A stretch of 64,000 bases of DNA from Peribacillus sp044761985 (GTDB taxonomy: Bacteria > Bacillota > Bacilli > Bacillales > DSM-1321): contig NZ_JBIWDK010000003.1 of NCBI RefSeq assembly GCF_044761985.1, positions 310,001 through 374,000 on the forward strand. The letters run 5' to 3'. A program made the position numbers and the translations under genes. The notes under the pieces were generated by a model, which had not been told where the DNA came from, searched no databases, and saw only the letters and a list, made by a program, of their open reading frames with translations. This document shows positions 35,364 to 44,843 of this stretch, piece by piece (positions within the stretch are counted from its first letter, which is position 1; every line of letters starts with the position of its first letter).

Positions 35364-36119
35364 ATGTTATATCTTCATGATGTATGGGTTAACTGGTTTG
35401 AAGGAGAGGAAAATGGTTATAATATTTGTCATTTTCATGAATGGAGGAAGGATGATGGCATTGAACTGCTAGATCAAGTTCCTCTGATGAAAGTTTCAAC
35501 AACTTTGTTTCACTACATAGAAAATGACCTATCTGAATTACCGAAGGCATTACTGAACGATGTCTACCAAAAAGCATATGCAAGGAAAAATCATGAACGC
35601 ATTCAGCTTGACTACTGTTTTGTCGTGACCGATGGACATGGAATACTTGCTGTGGATACAATAGGCTACCATATTCCCATCCGGAAAAGCAGAATTATTC
35701 CTCGGCAGGAACAAATTGTTTATGACATGATCGAAAATCACGAAGAGATGGATTATACTTTTACGGAAAATCCTGAAAGCGAGAAAGAATATCATATTCT
35801 GTCTCCATCGCCCTTATTTATGAATGGATTGACAAGAAAAGAAAGGCAATTGAAACAGCTCCTTTTCATGGCCATGGATCAGTTATTCACAGCAAAGAAT
35901 ACGGCTGAAATTCGATACTGGTATACTGAATGGGCTCCTGAGAAATATGAGAGCATTCAGGATATGGACTTTCAGATAGCGTGGCTTGAGTTATATGAGG
36001 AAATGAAAACAGGTTGGTCTGAAAAACACCTTCAGCTATGTGAAAATTTAGTGAAAGGGCAACCCTTTTTCGAAAAACTTTGGCAAGTAGAAGCCGGCGA
36101 TAGTCCATCCATATTATAG
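35364..36119 (+). CDS. yjbA: UPF0736-family protein
   Basis: The product has 251 residues. GTGAGGGATGG precedes the ATG. The protein starts MLYLHDVWVNWFEGEENGYN, the signature of the YjbA/UPF0736 family, soluble and acidic with no known motif. Position beside trpS matches B. subtilis. Function unknown. Confidence 0.88.
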   Translation: MLYLHDVWVNWFEGEENGYNICHFHEWRKDDGIELLDQVPLMKVSTTLFHYIENDLSELPKALLNDVYQKAYARKNHERIQLDYCFVVTDGHGILAVDTIGYHIPIRKSRIIPRQEQIVYDMIENHEEMDYTFTENPESEKEYHILSPSPLFMNGLTRKERQLKQLLFMAMDQLFTAKNTAEIRYWYTEWAPEKYESIQDMDFQIAWLELYEEMKTGWSEKHLQLCENLVKGQPFFEKLWQVEAGDSPSIL

Positions 36120-36126
36120 GTTCACA

Positions 36127-36158
36127 AAAAAAGACGATCCGTTGCGGATCGTCTTTTT
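36127..36158. terminator. Bidirectional terminator between yjbA and trpS
   Basis: AAAAGACGATCC / GGATCGTCTTTT with a 5-nt loop, A/T runs on both sides, between convergent genes. Confidence 0.88.
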
Positions 36159-36161
36159 CCA

Positions 36162-37148
36162 TTATCTTTTTCTTCCAAGTCCCATGCCGTTGTACATTTT
36201 TCTAATCATCTTATTGGCTTCGATATTTGCCTTCTCTGCCCCACGATCTAAAATTTCATCAAGTTCAGGGGAATCGATCAAGCTATAGTAACGCTCTTGA
36301 ATGGGTAGAATCTCTCCTAGTACCACTTGAGCTAAATCACCTTTAAAGTCGCCATATCCTTTTCCTGCATACATCTCTTCAATTTCAGCGTATGTTTTTC
36401 CACTGAAGATGGAGTAGATGGACATTAAGTTCGATACGCCCGCTTTATTTTCTTTATCATAACGAACGATGCCTTCAGAATCAGTTACTGCACTCTTAAT
36501 GTTTTTCTCGATTTGTTTAGGATCGTCAAGTAGAGCAATCGTAGCTTTTTTATTAGGGTCGGATTTACTCATTTTCTTAGTCGGTTCTTGAAGCGACATT
36601 ATTCGCGCTCCTGCCTTTGGAAGGCTGATTTCTGGTATTTTAAAGATATCGTTGTACCTATTATTGAATCGCTCAGCTAAATCTCGCGTTAATTCCAAAT
36701 GTTGTCTTTGATCTTCCCCAACAGGAACAACATCTGTATTGTACAGGAGAATATCTGCAGCCATCAGTGGCGGGTAGGTAAGAAGTGCAGAAGAAACGCC
36801 TTCCTTGCCGGCTGATTTATCTTTAAATTGGGTCATTCTCTCAAGTTCGCCAATATAAGCGATGCTTTGCAAAATCCAGCCTGCCTGGGCATGCGCGGGA
36901 ACCTCTGATTGAATGAAGATCGTATTCTTTTCAGGGTCAATGCCGATTGCCAAATATAAGGCAGCGAGTGTTTTAATGTTTTTTCTTAATTTAAGTCGAT
37001 CCTGCGGAACTGTAATTGCATGTTGGTCAACGATACAAAAGAAACAGTCATATTCATCCTGTAAGTTAACAAATTGCTTCATTGCTCCGATATAATTTCC
37101 TAATGTAACAGAACCAGATGGCTGAATGCCAGAGAAAATCCTTTTCAA
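36162..37148 (-). CDS. trpS: Tryptophanyl-tRNA synthetase
   Basis: The product has 328 residues from a TTG start 8 nt after GAGGAGTG. Class I signatures are visible: PSGSVTLGNYIG (HIGH equivalent) near the start and KMSKS near residue 195. It charges tRNA-Trp. The leader from the likely promoter is about 180 nt, yet I find no T-box sequence (AGGGTGGNACCGCG) in it, unlike trpS of B. subtilis. Confidence 0.95.
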   Translation of the reverse strand: MKRIFSGIQPSGSVTLGNYIGAMKQFVNLQDEYDCFFCIVDQHAITVPQDRLKLRKNIKTLAALYLAIGIDPEKNTIFIQSEVPAHAQAGWILQSIAYIGELERMTQFKDKSAGKEGVSSALLTYPPLMAADILLYNTDVVPVGEDQRQHLELTRDLAERFNNRYNDIFKIPEISLPKAGARIMSLQEPTKKMSKSDPNKKATIALLDDPKQIEKNIKSAVTDSEGIVRYDKENKAGVSNLMSIYSIFSGKTYAEIEEMYAGKGYGDFKGDLAQVVLGEILPIQERYYSLIDSPELDEILDRGAEKANIEANKMIRKMYNGMGLGRKR

Positions 37149-37334
37149 CTGCTAGTCACTCCTCTAAATACGTTTAATTAACTAATTGGATATTCGCTCT
37201 TCATTATTGTAAGGATAAATAGGGAAGTAATCCACTTCCTGTACAGCAAGTGTAAGAGAGCTCATTTATGTCTTGCAAGGCAGTACTCGCCAGGGAATGT
37301 CTACCTAGAGATACGAATTTTCCACTATACCTGT

Positions 37335-37363
37335 ATTTTAGCATTTATTCTTAAGAAATGTAA
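37335..37363 (-). promoter_or_regulatory. Likely trpS promoter
   Basis: On the minus strand TTACAT (37358-37363) and TAAAAT (37335-37340) are 17 bp apart. This predicts a leader of about 180 nt before the TTG start. Confidence 0.5.
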
Positions 37364-37601
37364 TCCAAACAGCATGCCCTTATTACAACTAATATATACG
37401 ATGGGGTAAAAAAAGAAGGATTCGTAACTTATTGATTTTTAACCATCAATGGGGAATCGATTTTAGGGTAGGATAATGATATAGGAGATTGTTACACACC
37501 ATTTTTTTAAAAAAAGTTTATTTTATAGGAATAAAGTTTTGCTGTTGTGGTATTAAACAAAAGAGTCTGTTGTAGATTTGAAGGGCGAATGAGGTGAAGA
37601 T
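37364..37601. other. Divergent spacer between trpS and the DUF4015-like gene
   Basis: AT-rich; no small gene or recognised regulatory RNA seen. The rightward promoter could not be placed with confidence. Confidence 0.4.
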
Positions 37602-38780
37602 GTGAAATCGTTAAGTAAATGTATAGTGGCAGGAATGTGTTTGTTTTTGGTTCAGCAACCGGTCCATGCTGAGGATTTGGAACAAGCAAGAACTGTGGCG
37701 CTTGAGCAGAAAGAACTACCAAAGTTGGCCCCTAGATTCGTATATGATTCTGGATTGAAGTTTGATTATCCTGATGCAGTACGAGGGCTTTATGTTACAG
37801 GGCATGTAGCTGGTGGAAACAAGTTAAATGAACTCATACAATATGTGGACGAAACCGATTTGAATGCAATGGTCATCGATATTAAGGATGACAGGGGGAA
37901 TGTTACCTATAAACCGGAAGACAAGGATTCCCCTTATTCGAATATTGGAAAGGATTACATAAGGAAACCGGTGGACATGTTAAAAAAGCTTGAGGATAAG
38001 AAGATTTATCCGATTGCCCGTGTCGTCGTTTTCAAGGATACCCTTCTTGCAAAGGAAAAACCACAATGGTCGTTTAAAGATGGCGATAAGGTCTGGAAGA
38101 ATGGACGTGGTGAATCTTTCGTGAATCCATTCCTGAAAGAGGTATGGGATTATAACGTGGGGATTGCCATAGAAGCTGCGAAGATGGGATTCAAAGAAAT
38201 TCAATTCGACTATGTCCGTTTTCCTGAAGGGTTCGAGAATAAAGAGGATGACCTAAAATATGATATGGGAGAGTATGAAAAAGGCAATAAGACCCATACT
38301 GAAAAACGGGTACAGGCCGTAACCGACTTTGTGGCCTACGCAAAAAAACAATTAGAGCCATATGGTGTGGAAGTATCAGTCGATATTTTCGGCTATGCCG
38401 CTACATTACCTGAAGCTCCTGGTATTGGGCAAAATTTCTCCAAGATTTCTGAAAATGTAGATGTCATCTCTTCGATGATTTATCCAAGTCACTGGACATC
38501 CTATTTCGGAATCGAAAAGCCGGATTTAAAACCGTATGAACTTGTTCGGGAATATGCAAAATTGGAGAACAAGAAATTGAAGGAACTAGAAACGCCGCCT
38601 ACCTCTAGACCGTGGATTCAGGACTTCACTGCTTCATACTTGGGTGAGGGGAATTATCAAAAGTATGGTAAGGAACAAGTGGAAGCCCAAATTAAAGCGT
38701 TAAATGATAACGGAATTGATGAATACCTATTATGGAATGCTGCAAACCGCTATACAAAAGGGGTAGACTACACCCCATAA
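37602..38780 (+). CDS. Secreted putative glycoside hydrolase (DUF4015)
   Basis: The product has 392 residues from a GTG start after GAGGTGAAGAT. A signal peptide ends near VHA (about residue 24). The TIM-barrel-like domain shows GLYVTG, AMVIDIKDDRGNVTY, IARVVVFKD, IQFDYVRFP and VDIFGYA, the signature of DUF4015 proteins, which resemble GH13/GH18-type barrels. The acidic residues in DIKDD and FDYVRFP are candidate catalytic positions. It probably acts on cell-surface or extracellular polysaccharide; no substrate is established. Confidence 0.82.
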   Translation: MKSLSKCIVAGMCLFLVQQPVHAEDLEQARTVALEQKELPKLAPRFVYDSGLKFDYPDAVRGLYVTGHVAGGNKLNELIQYVDETDLNAMVIDIKDDRGNVTYKPEDKDSPYSNIGKDYIRKPVDMLKKLEDKKIYPIARVVVFKDTLLAKEKPQWSFKDGDKVWKNGRGESFVNPFLKEVWDYNVGIAIEAAKMGFKEIQFDYVRFPEGFENKEDDLKYDMGEYEKGNKTHTEKRVQAVTDFVAYAKKQLEPYGVEVSVDIFGYAATLPEAPGIGQNFSKISENVDVISSMIYPSHWTSYFGIEKPDLKPYELVREYAKLENKKLKELETPPTSRPWIQDFTASYLGEGNYQKYGKEQVEAQIKALNDNGIDEYLLWNAANRYTKGVDYTP

Positions 38781-38831
38781 ACCATCAGATGACCGATATG
38801 TACACAAGCGGTCATCTGGACTCCCGAAGAA

Positions 38832-39023
38832 TCATCGCTTATGTTTCTTCCCGCCGACTTGATTCCATCCCGACTGAATTCGTTTCGATTGATTGAAAAT
38901 GTGGGAATGAGTTTTACCACCAAACCACTTTTCCCCAATGGCATTCGTCAGGACACCATTTATGGCTGTGATCCCAATTACGCAGACAGCAACTAAAATT
39001 AAGTCAACAAGGTAAGTAAGCAT
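38832..39023 (-). CDS. Small membrane protein of unknown function
   Basis: The 63-residue protein has one N-terminal hydrophobic helix (about 3-27, LVDLILVAVCVIGITAI region) and a basic tail ending GGKKHKR. GAGGGGG precedes the ATG. I do not recognise the family. Convergent with the DUF4015-like gene. Confidence 0.65.
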   Translation of the reverse strand: MLTYLVDLILVAVCVIGITAINGVLTNAIGEKWFGGKTHSHIFNQSKRIQSGWNQVGGKKHKR

Positions 39024-39116
39024 GGATACCCCCTCAATAATTTCAATTTATTTACAGTCTATTGTAAACGATAAGCAAAAGCGTGGAAAGATAAAATTTG
39101 AAGAGGAGATGAAATC

Positions 39117-39683
39117 GTGAATTGGTATGATAAACTAAATCAATATTTTCCAATTGAAGAAATGAAGTCAAAAGAACATATAGAAATTTTATTGAAGGAT
39201 AAACAAGACATCTATAAAAAGGATGAAGGGCCTGACCATGTTCTACTATATGTGGAAGGAAAGGAATTTATTTTCGTCGATTATTTATTCGTCGGCAAAA
39301 ATGCCCGGGGTCAAGGCCTTGGAAAGAAATTGATTCATCAATTGCAAGAAAAACAAAAGACCATTTTCCTTGAAGTCGAGCCAGTGCAGGAAAATGACGT
39401 GGACACGTCAAAACGATTAAGATTTTATCAAAGAGAAGGCTTTTTACATGCTTCTTCTATCGCCTATAATAGAAAATCGTTGGCTACTGAAGAAGATACG
39501 CCGATGGAAATCCTTTATTGGCCGGCACATGATGCTGTTAAAGAAGAAGATGTATTCAATTATATGAAAAAGATTTACTCTGAAATTCATACGCATAAAG
39601 ATAAGCATCTATATGGAAAATCGTATCAATCAGTAGACGAAGTATTGAATATAGAAACAGAAGTGGAAAGTGATAGGGTTTAA
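39117..39683 (+). CDS. yjbC: GNAT-family acetyltransferase
   Basis: The product has 188 residues from a GTG start 7 nt after GAGGAG. The acetyl-CoA binding motif reads NARGQGLGKKLI (about residues 61-72), with a RFYQREGF strand typical of GNAT proteins. It matches yjbC, which precedes spx in B. subtilis. Here a terminator and 500 bp separate the two, so co-transcription is doubtful. Substrate unknown. Confidence 0.85.
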   Translation: MNWYDKLNQYFPIEEMKSKEHIEILLKDKQDIYKKDEGPDHVLLYVEGKEFIFVDYLFVGKNARGQGLGKKLIHQLQEKQKTIFLEVEPVQENDVDTSKRLRFYQREGFLHASSIAYNRKSLATEEDTPMEILYWPAHDAVKEEDVFNYMKKIYSEIHTHKDKHLYGKSYQSVDEVLNIETEVESDRV

Positions 39684-39702
39684 AAAGATATGAAATGACA
39701 CA

Positions 39703-39733
39703 GGAGCCGACTAAATTCGTCGGCTCTTTTATA
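39703..39733 (+). terminator. Terminator after yjbC
   Basis: GAGCCGAC / GTCGGCTC with a 7-nt loop is followed by TTTTATA. Confidence 0.8.
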
Positions 39734-40234
39734 TCGTGGTGCGGAATGCATATTTATTTTCCGTCCCTGTAAATGATGATTTGTATGGAGCATGCATTTA
39801 ATTTAATTGATTTAAGCAGTCAAAAGGAGGGTTTTTAAGAAGGAAGAAGGAATTAAAGGATACTTAAAGAAATTATAAATGATAATCACTAGTTTATAGC
39901 TAAAAAAAGGGGGTAAATAAAAAGTAATGAGCACATGAAAAAAATAAAGGGAAAATGAGGGGCAATTTGCAACTTAAATGAGAATAATAGGTGCATATTT
40001 TCAATTAGAAAATAGCGTTGTAATGTATTACATAAAAAAACGAAGTGCCTATAGTACAGATGAAATAGGAAGTTATAAAGGATAGTTTCAATTTTGAAAA
40101 AGGGTATTCATTTTAAATGAATTAGTGTATAATTAATTAAAAGAAATGCTTATTTAAAATTATTTCAAATTAGAATCGTAGTTGTGAATGATAATAGATT
40201 TCCCCTCATAGATCACCGATTCTATATTTAGGGA
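39734..40234. other. Long AT-rich upstream region of spx
   Basis: No gene visible. An AAAAGGAGGG ribosome-binding-like sequence at about 39821-39830 is followed by a short open stretch without a standard start codon. A plausible -10 TATAAT lies at about 40130. In B. subtilis spx has several promoters and repressors; I could not place their operators. Confidence 0.35.
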
Positions 40235-40246
40235 GTGTGGGTAAAC

Positions 40247-40642
40247 ATGGTAACATTATATACATCCCCAAGTTGTACGTCATGCAGAAAAGCAAAAGCA
40301 TGGTTAGAGGAACATGAGATTGGTTATACAGAAAGAAATATTTTCTCGGAACCTCTTTCAATAGAGGAAATCAAAGAAATTCTACGTATGACGGAAGATG
40401 GTACGGATGAAATCATCTCAACCAGATCAAAAACGTTTCAAAAGTTAAATGTTAACTTAGAGAGCTTGCCTCTACAAGAGTTATATAAATTGATTAAAGA
40501 AAACCCTGGTTTGCTAAGACGCCCGATTATCCTTGATGAGAAGCGTCTTCAAGTTGGGTATAACGAAGATGAGATTCGTCGTTTCTTACCACGGAAAGTA
40601 CGTACGTTCCAATTGCTAGAAGCACAACGTATGGTAAATTAA
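40247..40642 (+). CDS. spx: Transcriptional regulator Spx
   Basis: The product has 131 residues from the ATG at 40247; the GTG at 40235 lies within the GGGAGTG ribosome binding site. ArsC/thioredoxin-like fold with the redox switch Cys10-x-x-Cys13 (PSCTSC), Gly and Arg52 region STRSKTF for RNA polymerase alpha contact. Spx binds RNA polymerase under thiol stress. The C-terminal MVN tail resembles the ClpXP-recognised end; the adaptor SpxH is encoded in this window. Confidence 0.97.
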   Translation: MVTLYTSPSCTSCRKAKAWLEEHEIGYTERNIFSEPLSIEEIKEILRMTEDGTDEIISTRSKTFQKLNVNLESLPLQELYKLIKENPGLLRRPIILDEKRLQVGYNEDEIRRFLPRKVRTFQLLEAQRMVN

Positions 40643-40659
40643 TGAATAAGTGTTTTCCA

Positions 40660-40690
40660 AGCTCTGCTGAGAATAGTGCAGAGCTTTTTG
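40660..40690 (+). terminator. Terminator after spx
   Basis: AGCTCTGC / GCAGAGCT with a 10-nt loop is followed by TTTTTG. Confidence 0.8.
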
Positions 40691-41069
40691 TTTATACATA
40701 TATCTTTTTCTTGGGGCGACAAGGCTCTTGTGACAATGGTCAGGGCGGGATTGGATAAATAAAGCATGTAAATAACCATTAACTGTATACAATATAGAAT
40801 ATGAATGAAATACGGCACCGTCTGCGTGAAAGTTGCATATGAACGATTTTTTTTATAAAATGAATGGAATATTAGGCAAACAATTGTTTTTATGATATTG
40901 ATGTTTTTTATTTCCCTTCTTCAAGGTTTTGTCATAAAATGAGGTAAAATAGTCTGTTTTAATGTAGCATGATTTACAGTATGAACTTTTGGGTAAAGAG
41001 CTTTTAAGAGCAATTTTCGCTTGGGGGTTATTATCCCTTCAAAATGAGAAAGGAAGGGAGAGGGGAATC
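40691..41069. other. Spacer between spx and mecA
   Basis: AT-rich with no gene. The mecA promoter presumably lies near 40930-40980, but boxes are ambiguous. Confidence 0.35.
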
Positions 41070-41738
41070 ATGGAAATCGAACGTATTAATGATGATACAG
41101 TAAAATTTTATATATCCTATATAGATATCGAGGAAAGAGGCTTCGACCGGGAAGAAATTTGGTATAGCCGTGAGAGAAGTGAAGAACTTTTTTGGGAAAT
41201 GATGGATGAAGTGCATCAGGAAGAGGAATTCATGATTGAAGGTCCGTTATGGATTCAAGTTCAAGCATTGGAAAAAGGCTTGGAAGTCTTGGTCACAAAA
41301 GCCCAACTTGCCAAAGATGGTCAGAAACTTGAGTTGCCTCTATCGGATGATAAGTTAAAAGAGTTAAGTGTAACAGACAAAGTAGATACGCTTCTTGATC
41401 AACACTTTGAAGGTAAAGATGAAGAGAGCACCATGACATTTGAAGATGGGATGATTGAATTCATCACAATATTCGAGGATTTTGAAGATGTCATTTCTTT
41501 AAGCAAGCGTTCTGGTTTGGATACCTGGACAACGAAGCTTTATGCTTATCAAAATAAATATTATCTATATATTGAATTTTCCGAAGCTGAAATTGACGAG
41601 GAAGAAATTGATAATGTCTTAAGTCTATTGTTGGAATACAGCGAGGAATCCCCAATAACGGTACACATGCTTGATGAATACGGAAAAGTAGTCATAGAAA
41701 ATGATGTACTCTCCACAGTAGATAAATATTTCGCATAA
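41070..41738 (+). CDS. mecA: Adaptor protein MecA
   Basis: The product has 222 residues. The ATG at 41070 follows GGGAGAGGGGA; longer readings lack a ribosome binding site. It starts MEIERINDDTVKFYISYIDIEERG, the MecA signature, with an acidic linker and a C-terminal ClpC-binding domain. It targets ComK and others to ClpCP. Position after spx is conserved in Bacillus. Confidence 0.96.
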   Translation: MEIERINDDTVKFYISYIDIEERGFDREEIWYSRERSEELFWEMMDEVHQEEEFMIEGPLWIQVQALEKGLEVLVTKAQLAKDGQKLELPLSDDKLKELSVTDKVDTLLDQHFEGKDEESTMTFEDGMIEFITIFEDFEDVISLSKRSGLDTWTTKLYAYQNKYYLYIEFSEAEIDEEEIDNVLSLLLEYSEESPITVHMLDEYGKVVIENDVLSTVDKYFA

Positions 41739-41748
41739 TATTTTTAGG

Positions 41749-41776
41749 CCGATTTCTTAGAAATCGGTTTTTTTTA
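41749..41776 (+). terminator. Terminator after mecA
   Basis: CCGATTTC / GAAATCGG with a 3-nt loop is followed by nine T residues. Confidence 0.9.
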
Positions 41777-41848
41777 CCCTTGATAAGTCATGCACCTCAA
41801 CAGAAGCTTTTACGTGCACCTGCGTTTTGTAATTGGAGGTAGTCATAA

Positions 41849-43354
41849 ATGAACGGGAAGGTTGGTTTAAGTTTTCTAGTACTTGTACTCATGTTAGGTA
41901 GCCCATGGTATCTCCTACTGGAAGAAGTGGGGGTTAGGGGGTATCTAAGTCTGTTGTTGGCCCTTTCTTTGGTGATCATTGGATTTAATATTTTCATCGA
42001 AAATCGTCATCCCATTCAAACGATCACATGGATCATTGCATTTGGGGCTTTTCCTGTTATCGGGTTCATCTTTTATTTGTTGTTTGGCGGGAATTTTCGA
42101 AAAGAGAGAAAGTTTCGTAGGAAGTATTTTTTGGATAAGCATGAGTTCCTTAAACGCGGCACGGAAGTAGATACCTGGGAAAAACGGGGAGTGAAGTTGC
42201 GTCATCGAAGGTTATTTTCCCTCGCTGAAAAGCTTGGAAACAGTTCCATTTCGTTTGCATCGAAAACCCGAATACTAACAAATGGAAAAGAGACGTATGC
42301 TAGTATCCTGAAGCAACTGAGGAAAGCTAAACACCATATTCATTTGGAATATTATATTGTACGGGATGATGACAGTGGTTGCACTTTGAAGGATATCTTG
42401 ATCCAAAAGGCAAAAGAAGGGGTGCGGGTACGCTTTTTATATGATGCGGTGGGATGTTGGTCCCTGGCCCGCCCTTATATTGATGAAATGAGGGATTCAG
42501 GCGTAGAGATTGTTCCCTTTGGACCCATCCATCTTCCTTTCATAAATAGTACGTTCAATTTTCGGAATCATCGAAAAATGATTATTGTCGATGGGACCAT
42601 TGGTTTTATCGGTGGCCTTAATATTGGCGATGAATATTTGGGGCTAAATGTGAATTACGGGTCTTGGCGTGATACTCACCTTTTGGTAGAAGGTGAAGCG
42701 GTCCGAACGCTACAGCTCATCTTTTCACAGGATTGGTACTATAGTACAAACCAAAGCTATTTGTCGGATGCCTATATTGGTACAAGTCAGCCAGTTTTGC
42801 AGGACCTTGGTGGCGTACAAATGATAGCCGGTGGTCCTGATTGTGAATGGACGGTTATTAAGAACCTTTTTTTCAGCATGATAAATTCGGCGGAAAAGTC
42901 CATCTGGATTGCATCTCCCTATTTCGTCCCTGATGAGGATATTTTTCAGGCATTGAAGGTGGCGGGCCTGAGTGGATTGGATGTGCGAATACTGGTCCCG
43001 AGGAACCCAGATAAGTGGATTGTATTCCATGCTTCAAGAACATACTTTTCTGAGCTCTTGGAAGCAGGGGTCAGGATATTTCAATATAATGAGGGCTTCA
43101 TGCATAGCAAGATTGTCATAGTGGATAACGAATTGGCTTCAATTGGCAGCGCTAATATCGATATGAGGAGCTTTCATTTGAATTTCGAAGTCAATGCCTT
43201 CCTTTACCGTACAGAGAGTACACAGACGCTAGTAGATGATTATTTGAAGGATCTAAAGGTATCACAGGAGATACAGTTGAAAGTATTTTCCAATCGCAAC
43301 TTTGGTCTGAAAGTTTTGGAATCCACTTGCAGACTATTGTCACCGCTCCTATGA
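41849..43354 (+). CDS. cls: Cardiolipin synthase
   Basis: The product has 501 residues. TTGGAGGT precedes the ATG. Two or three N-terminal membrane helices (about 5-65) are followed by two phospholipase D motifs, HRKMIIVDG (about residue 240) and HSKIVIVDN (about residue 417), typical of bacterial ClsA-type enzymes that condense two phosphatidylglycerols. It sits between mecA and coiA; regulation not evident. Confidence 0.94.
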   Translation: MNGKVGLSFLVLVLMLGSPWYLLLEEVGVRGYLSLLLALSLVIIGFNIFIENRHPIQTITWIIAFGAFPVIGFIFYLLFGGNFRKERKFRRKYFLDKHEFLKRGTEVDTWEKRGVKLRHRRLFSLAEKLGNSSISFASKTRILTNGKETYASILKQLRKAKHHIHLEYYIVRDDDSGCTLKDILIQKAKEGVRVRFLYDAVGCWSLARPYIDEMRDSGVEIVPFGPIHLPFINSTFNFRNHRKMIIVDGTIGFIGGLNIGDEYLGLNVNYGSWRDTHLLVEGEAVRTLQLIFSQDWYYSTNQSYLSDAYIGTSQPVLQDLGGVQMIAGGPDCEWTVIKNLFFSMINSAEKSIWIASPYFVPDEDIFQALKVAGLSGLDVRILVPRNPDKWIVFHASRTYFSELLEAGVRIFQYNEGFMHSKIVIVDNELASIGSANIDMRSFHLNFEVNAFLYRTESTQTLVDDYLKDLKVSQEIQLKVFSNRNFGLKVLESTCRLLSPLL

Positions 43355-43361
43355 TGATCCA

Positions 43362-43392
43362 TTTATGCCATCACGGCATTTTTTTTTATTTT
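43362..43392 (+). terminator. Terminator after cls
   Basis: A short ATGCC / GGCAT stem with a 5-nt loop is followed by nine T residues. Confidence 0.65.
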
Positions 43393-43446
43393 AAAGGAAT
43401 TTTCCAGGCCAAGGGAGAATGGATATAGTAGGAGGGGAGGAGAAAT

Positions 43447-44658
43447 ATGCTTAGTGCAATGAAAGAGGATGGGACATGGATCACCCTTCCTGAAAAACTG
43501 ACGGGAAACCAGCTCCTGGCAATGAAGGCATCAACAGGATATTTCTGTCCCTGCTGTAAAACAGAAGTGATGATCAAAGCCGGAATGATAAAAATCCCTC
43601 ATTTTGCCCACAAGAATAATACTTCGTGTCATGCTTCATCGGAACCTGAATCCACTTATCATTTAATGGGAAAAAGAAACCTGTATCAATGGTTGGTATC
43701 ACATAAGTTTCATGCGAAGTTAGAAGCCTATATTCCGGCAATCAAGAGAAGGACGGATATATTGCTGACAATCGATGATCAGCGCTACGCGATAGAATTC
43801 CAGTGCTCCATCATTTCCGAGGCTGACTTCCATGAACGGACAAGAGCCTATCAAAGTGTGAAAGTCATACCCATTTGGATCATGGGCGCCAAGCAATTGA
43901 AACGAAAGAGTAAATATGAATTCAGTCTATCTGCCTTTCAGTGGCTATTTGTCAGTGGTACGTATCAGCATCCATTTCTGTGGATGTATTGTCCTGAATC
44001 TCATCAACTATCCGCATTGAAAAACATGGCCCCTTTCTCAAAAAGAAGCGTTTTGGCAGAACTGACCACAGCCCCTTTAAATCTTTTATCCCCCAATCAA
44101 ATGACACCTCGATATTGTGATGCCTTTCCTTTTTTGATGGCTTGGAGAAAGAAACGGAAAAGCTGGTGCCTCCACCGGGTAAGAACAGCAAAAAGGAGTG
44201 ATCCTTTCTTTTATGGCCTCTATACCCATCACCTTTCTCCTGCAACGATTCCCATAGAAATCGGTGTTCCAATTCAGGGCATGCACCTAATCGAGACACC
44301 GGCAATCGAATGGCAAGCTTGGCTATACATGGATGTGTTTCAAAAGAAAAAAATCGGGGAAAAAATTGAAATGAATGAAGTGCTCGGTCATTTCAATAGA
44401 CGAATCAAGCTGGGGAATATCAGGCAGCGCCCTTTACCTCTTATCAAAGAGAAAGATGTGGGAAACCCTGTAAGAAAGTATATTCATTTATTAGAAAAGC
44501 TGGGATATTTAAAAGAGTGGAAAGAAGGAATCTTTACGGTTACCACTCCGTTTACTGTGCCGATTACAAGTGATCAAAGTGAGGCTTTAGAAAGAATTTT
44601 CTATCAAAAGAGCAAGTTTATGATAGAAAAGGCATATATCCATTATAATGAGTTATAA
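43447..44658 (+). CDS. coiA: CoiA-family competence protein
   Basis: The product has 403 residues. GGAGGGGAGG precedes the ATG. An N-terminal zinc-binding region (YFCPCCKTEV, HFAHK) is followed by a nuclease-like core with Asp in RRTDILL and the ExQ motif in YAIEFQCS, the restriction-endonuclease-like signature of CoiA. It promotes recombination of incoming DNA in streptococci. Order coiA-pepF is conserved in Bacillus and Staphylococcus. Confidence 0.9.
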   Translation: MLSAMKEDGTWITLPEKLTGNQLLAMKASTGYFCPCCKTEVMIKAGMIKIPHFAHKNNTSCHASSEPESTYHLMGKRNLYQWLVSHKFHAKLEAYIPAIKRRTDILLTIDDQRYAIEFQCSIISEADFHERTRAYQSVKVIPIWIMGAKQLKRKSKYEFSLSAFQWLFVSGTYQHPFLWMYCPESHQLSALKNMAPFSKRSVLAELTTAPLNLLSPNQMTPRYCDAFPFLMAWRKKRKSWCLHRVRTAKRSDPFFYGLYTHHLSPATIPIEIGVPIQGMHLIETPAIEWQAWLYMDVFQKKKIGEKIEMNEVLGHFNRRIKLGNIRQRPLPLIKEKDVGNPVRKYIHLLEKLGYLKEWKEGIFTVTTPFTVPITSDQSEALERIFYQKSKFMIEKAYIHYNEL

Positions 44659-44843
44659 CCACTCTATTCCTTTTGACTGGGTTGTAGCAGGATTATGATG
44701 GTGAACGCAGAATAGTATGGAGTAAGAGAAGTATCGTTTTGCATGGGAAATGCAAATGGCTCAGGAAGTAAATAAGTCGTACATGCCCTGGTAAAGATAA
44801 GGGTAATAAGGGTAAGTTTTATTAGAATGGAGAGGAATTTATT

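Noticed and set aside
38786..38818. CAGATGACCG/CGGTCATCTG hairpin after the DUF4015-like gene as a terminator
   Set aside because: The stem is perfect but no T-run follows on either strand; it may be a transcript-end stabiliser, not a terminator.
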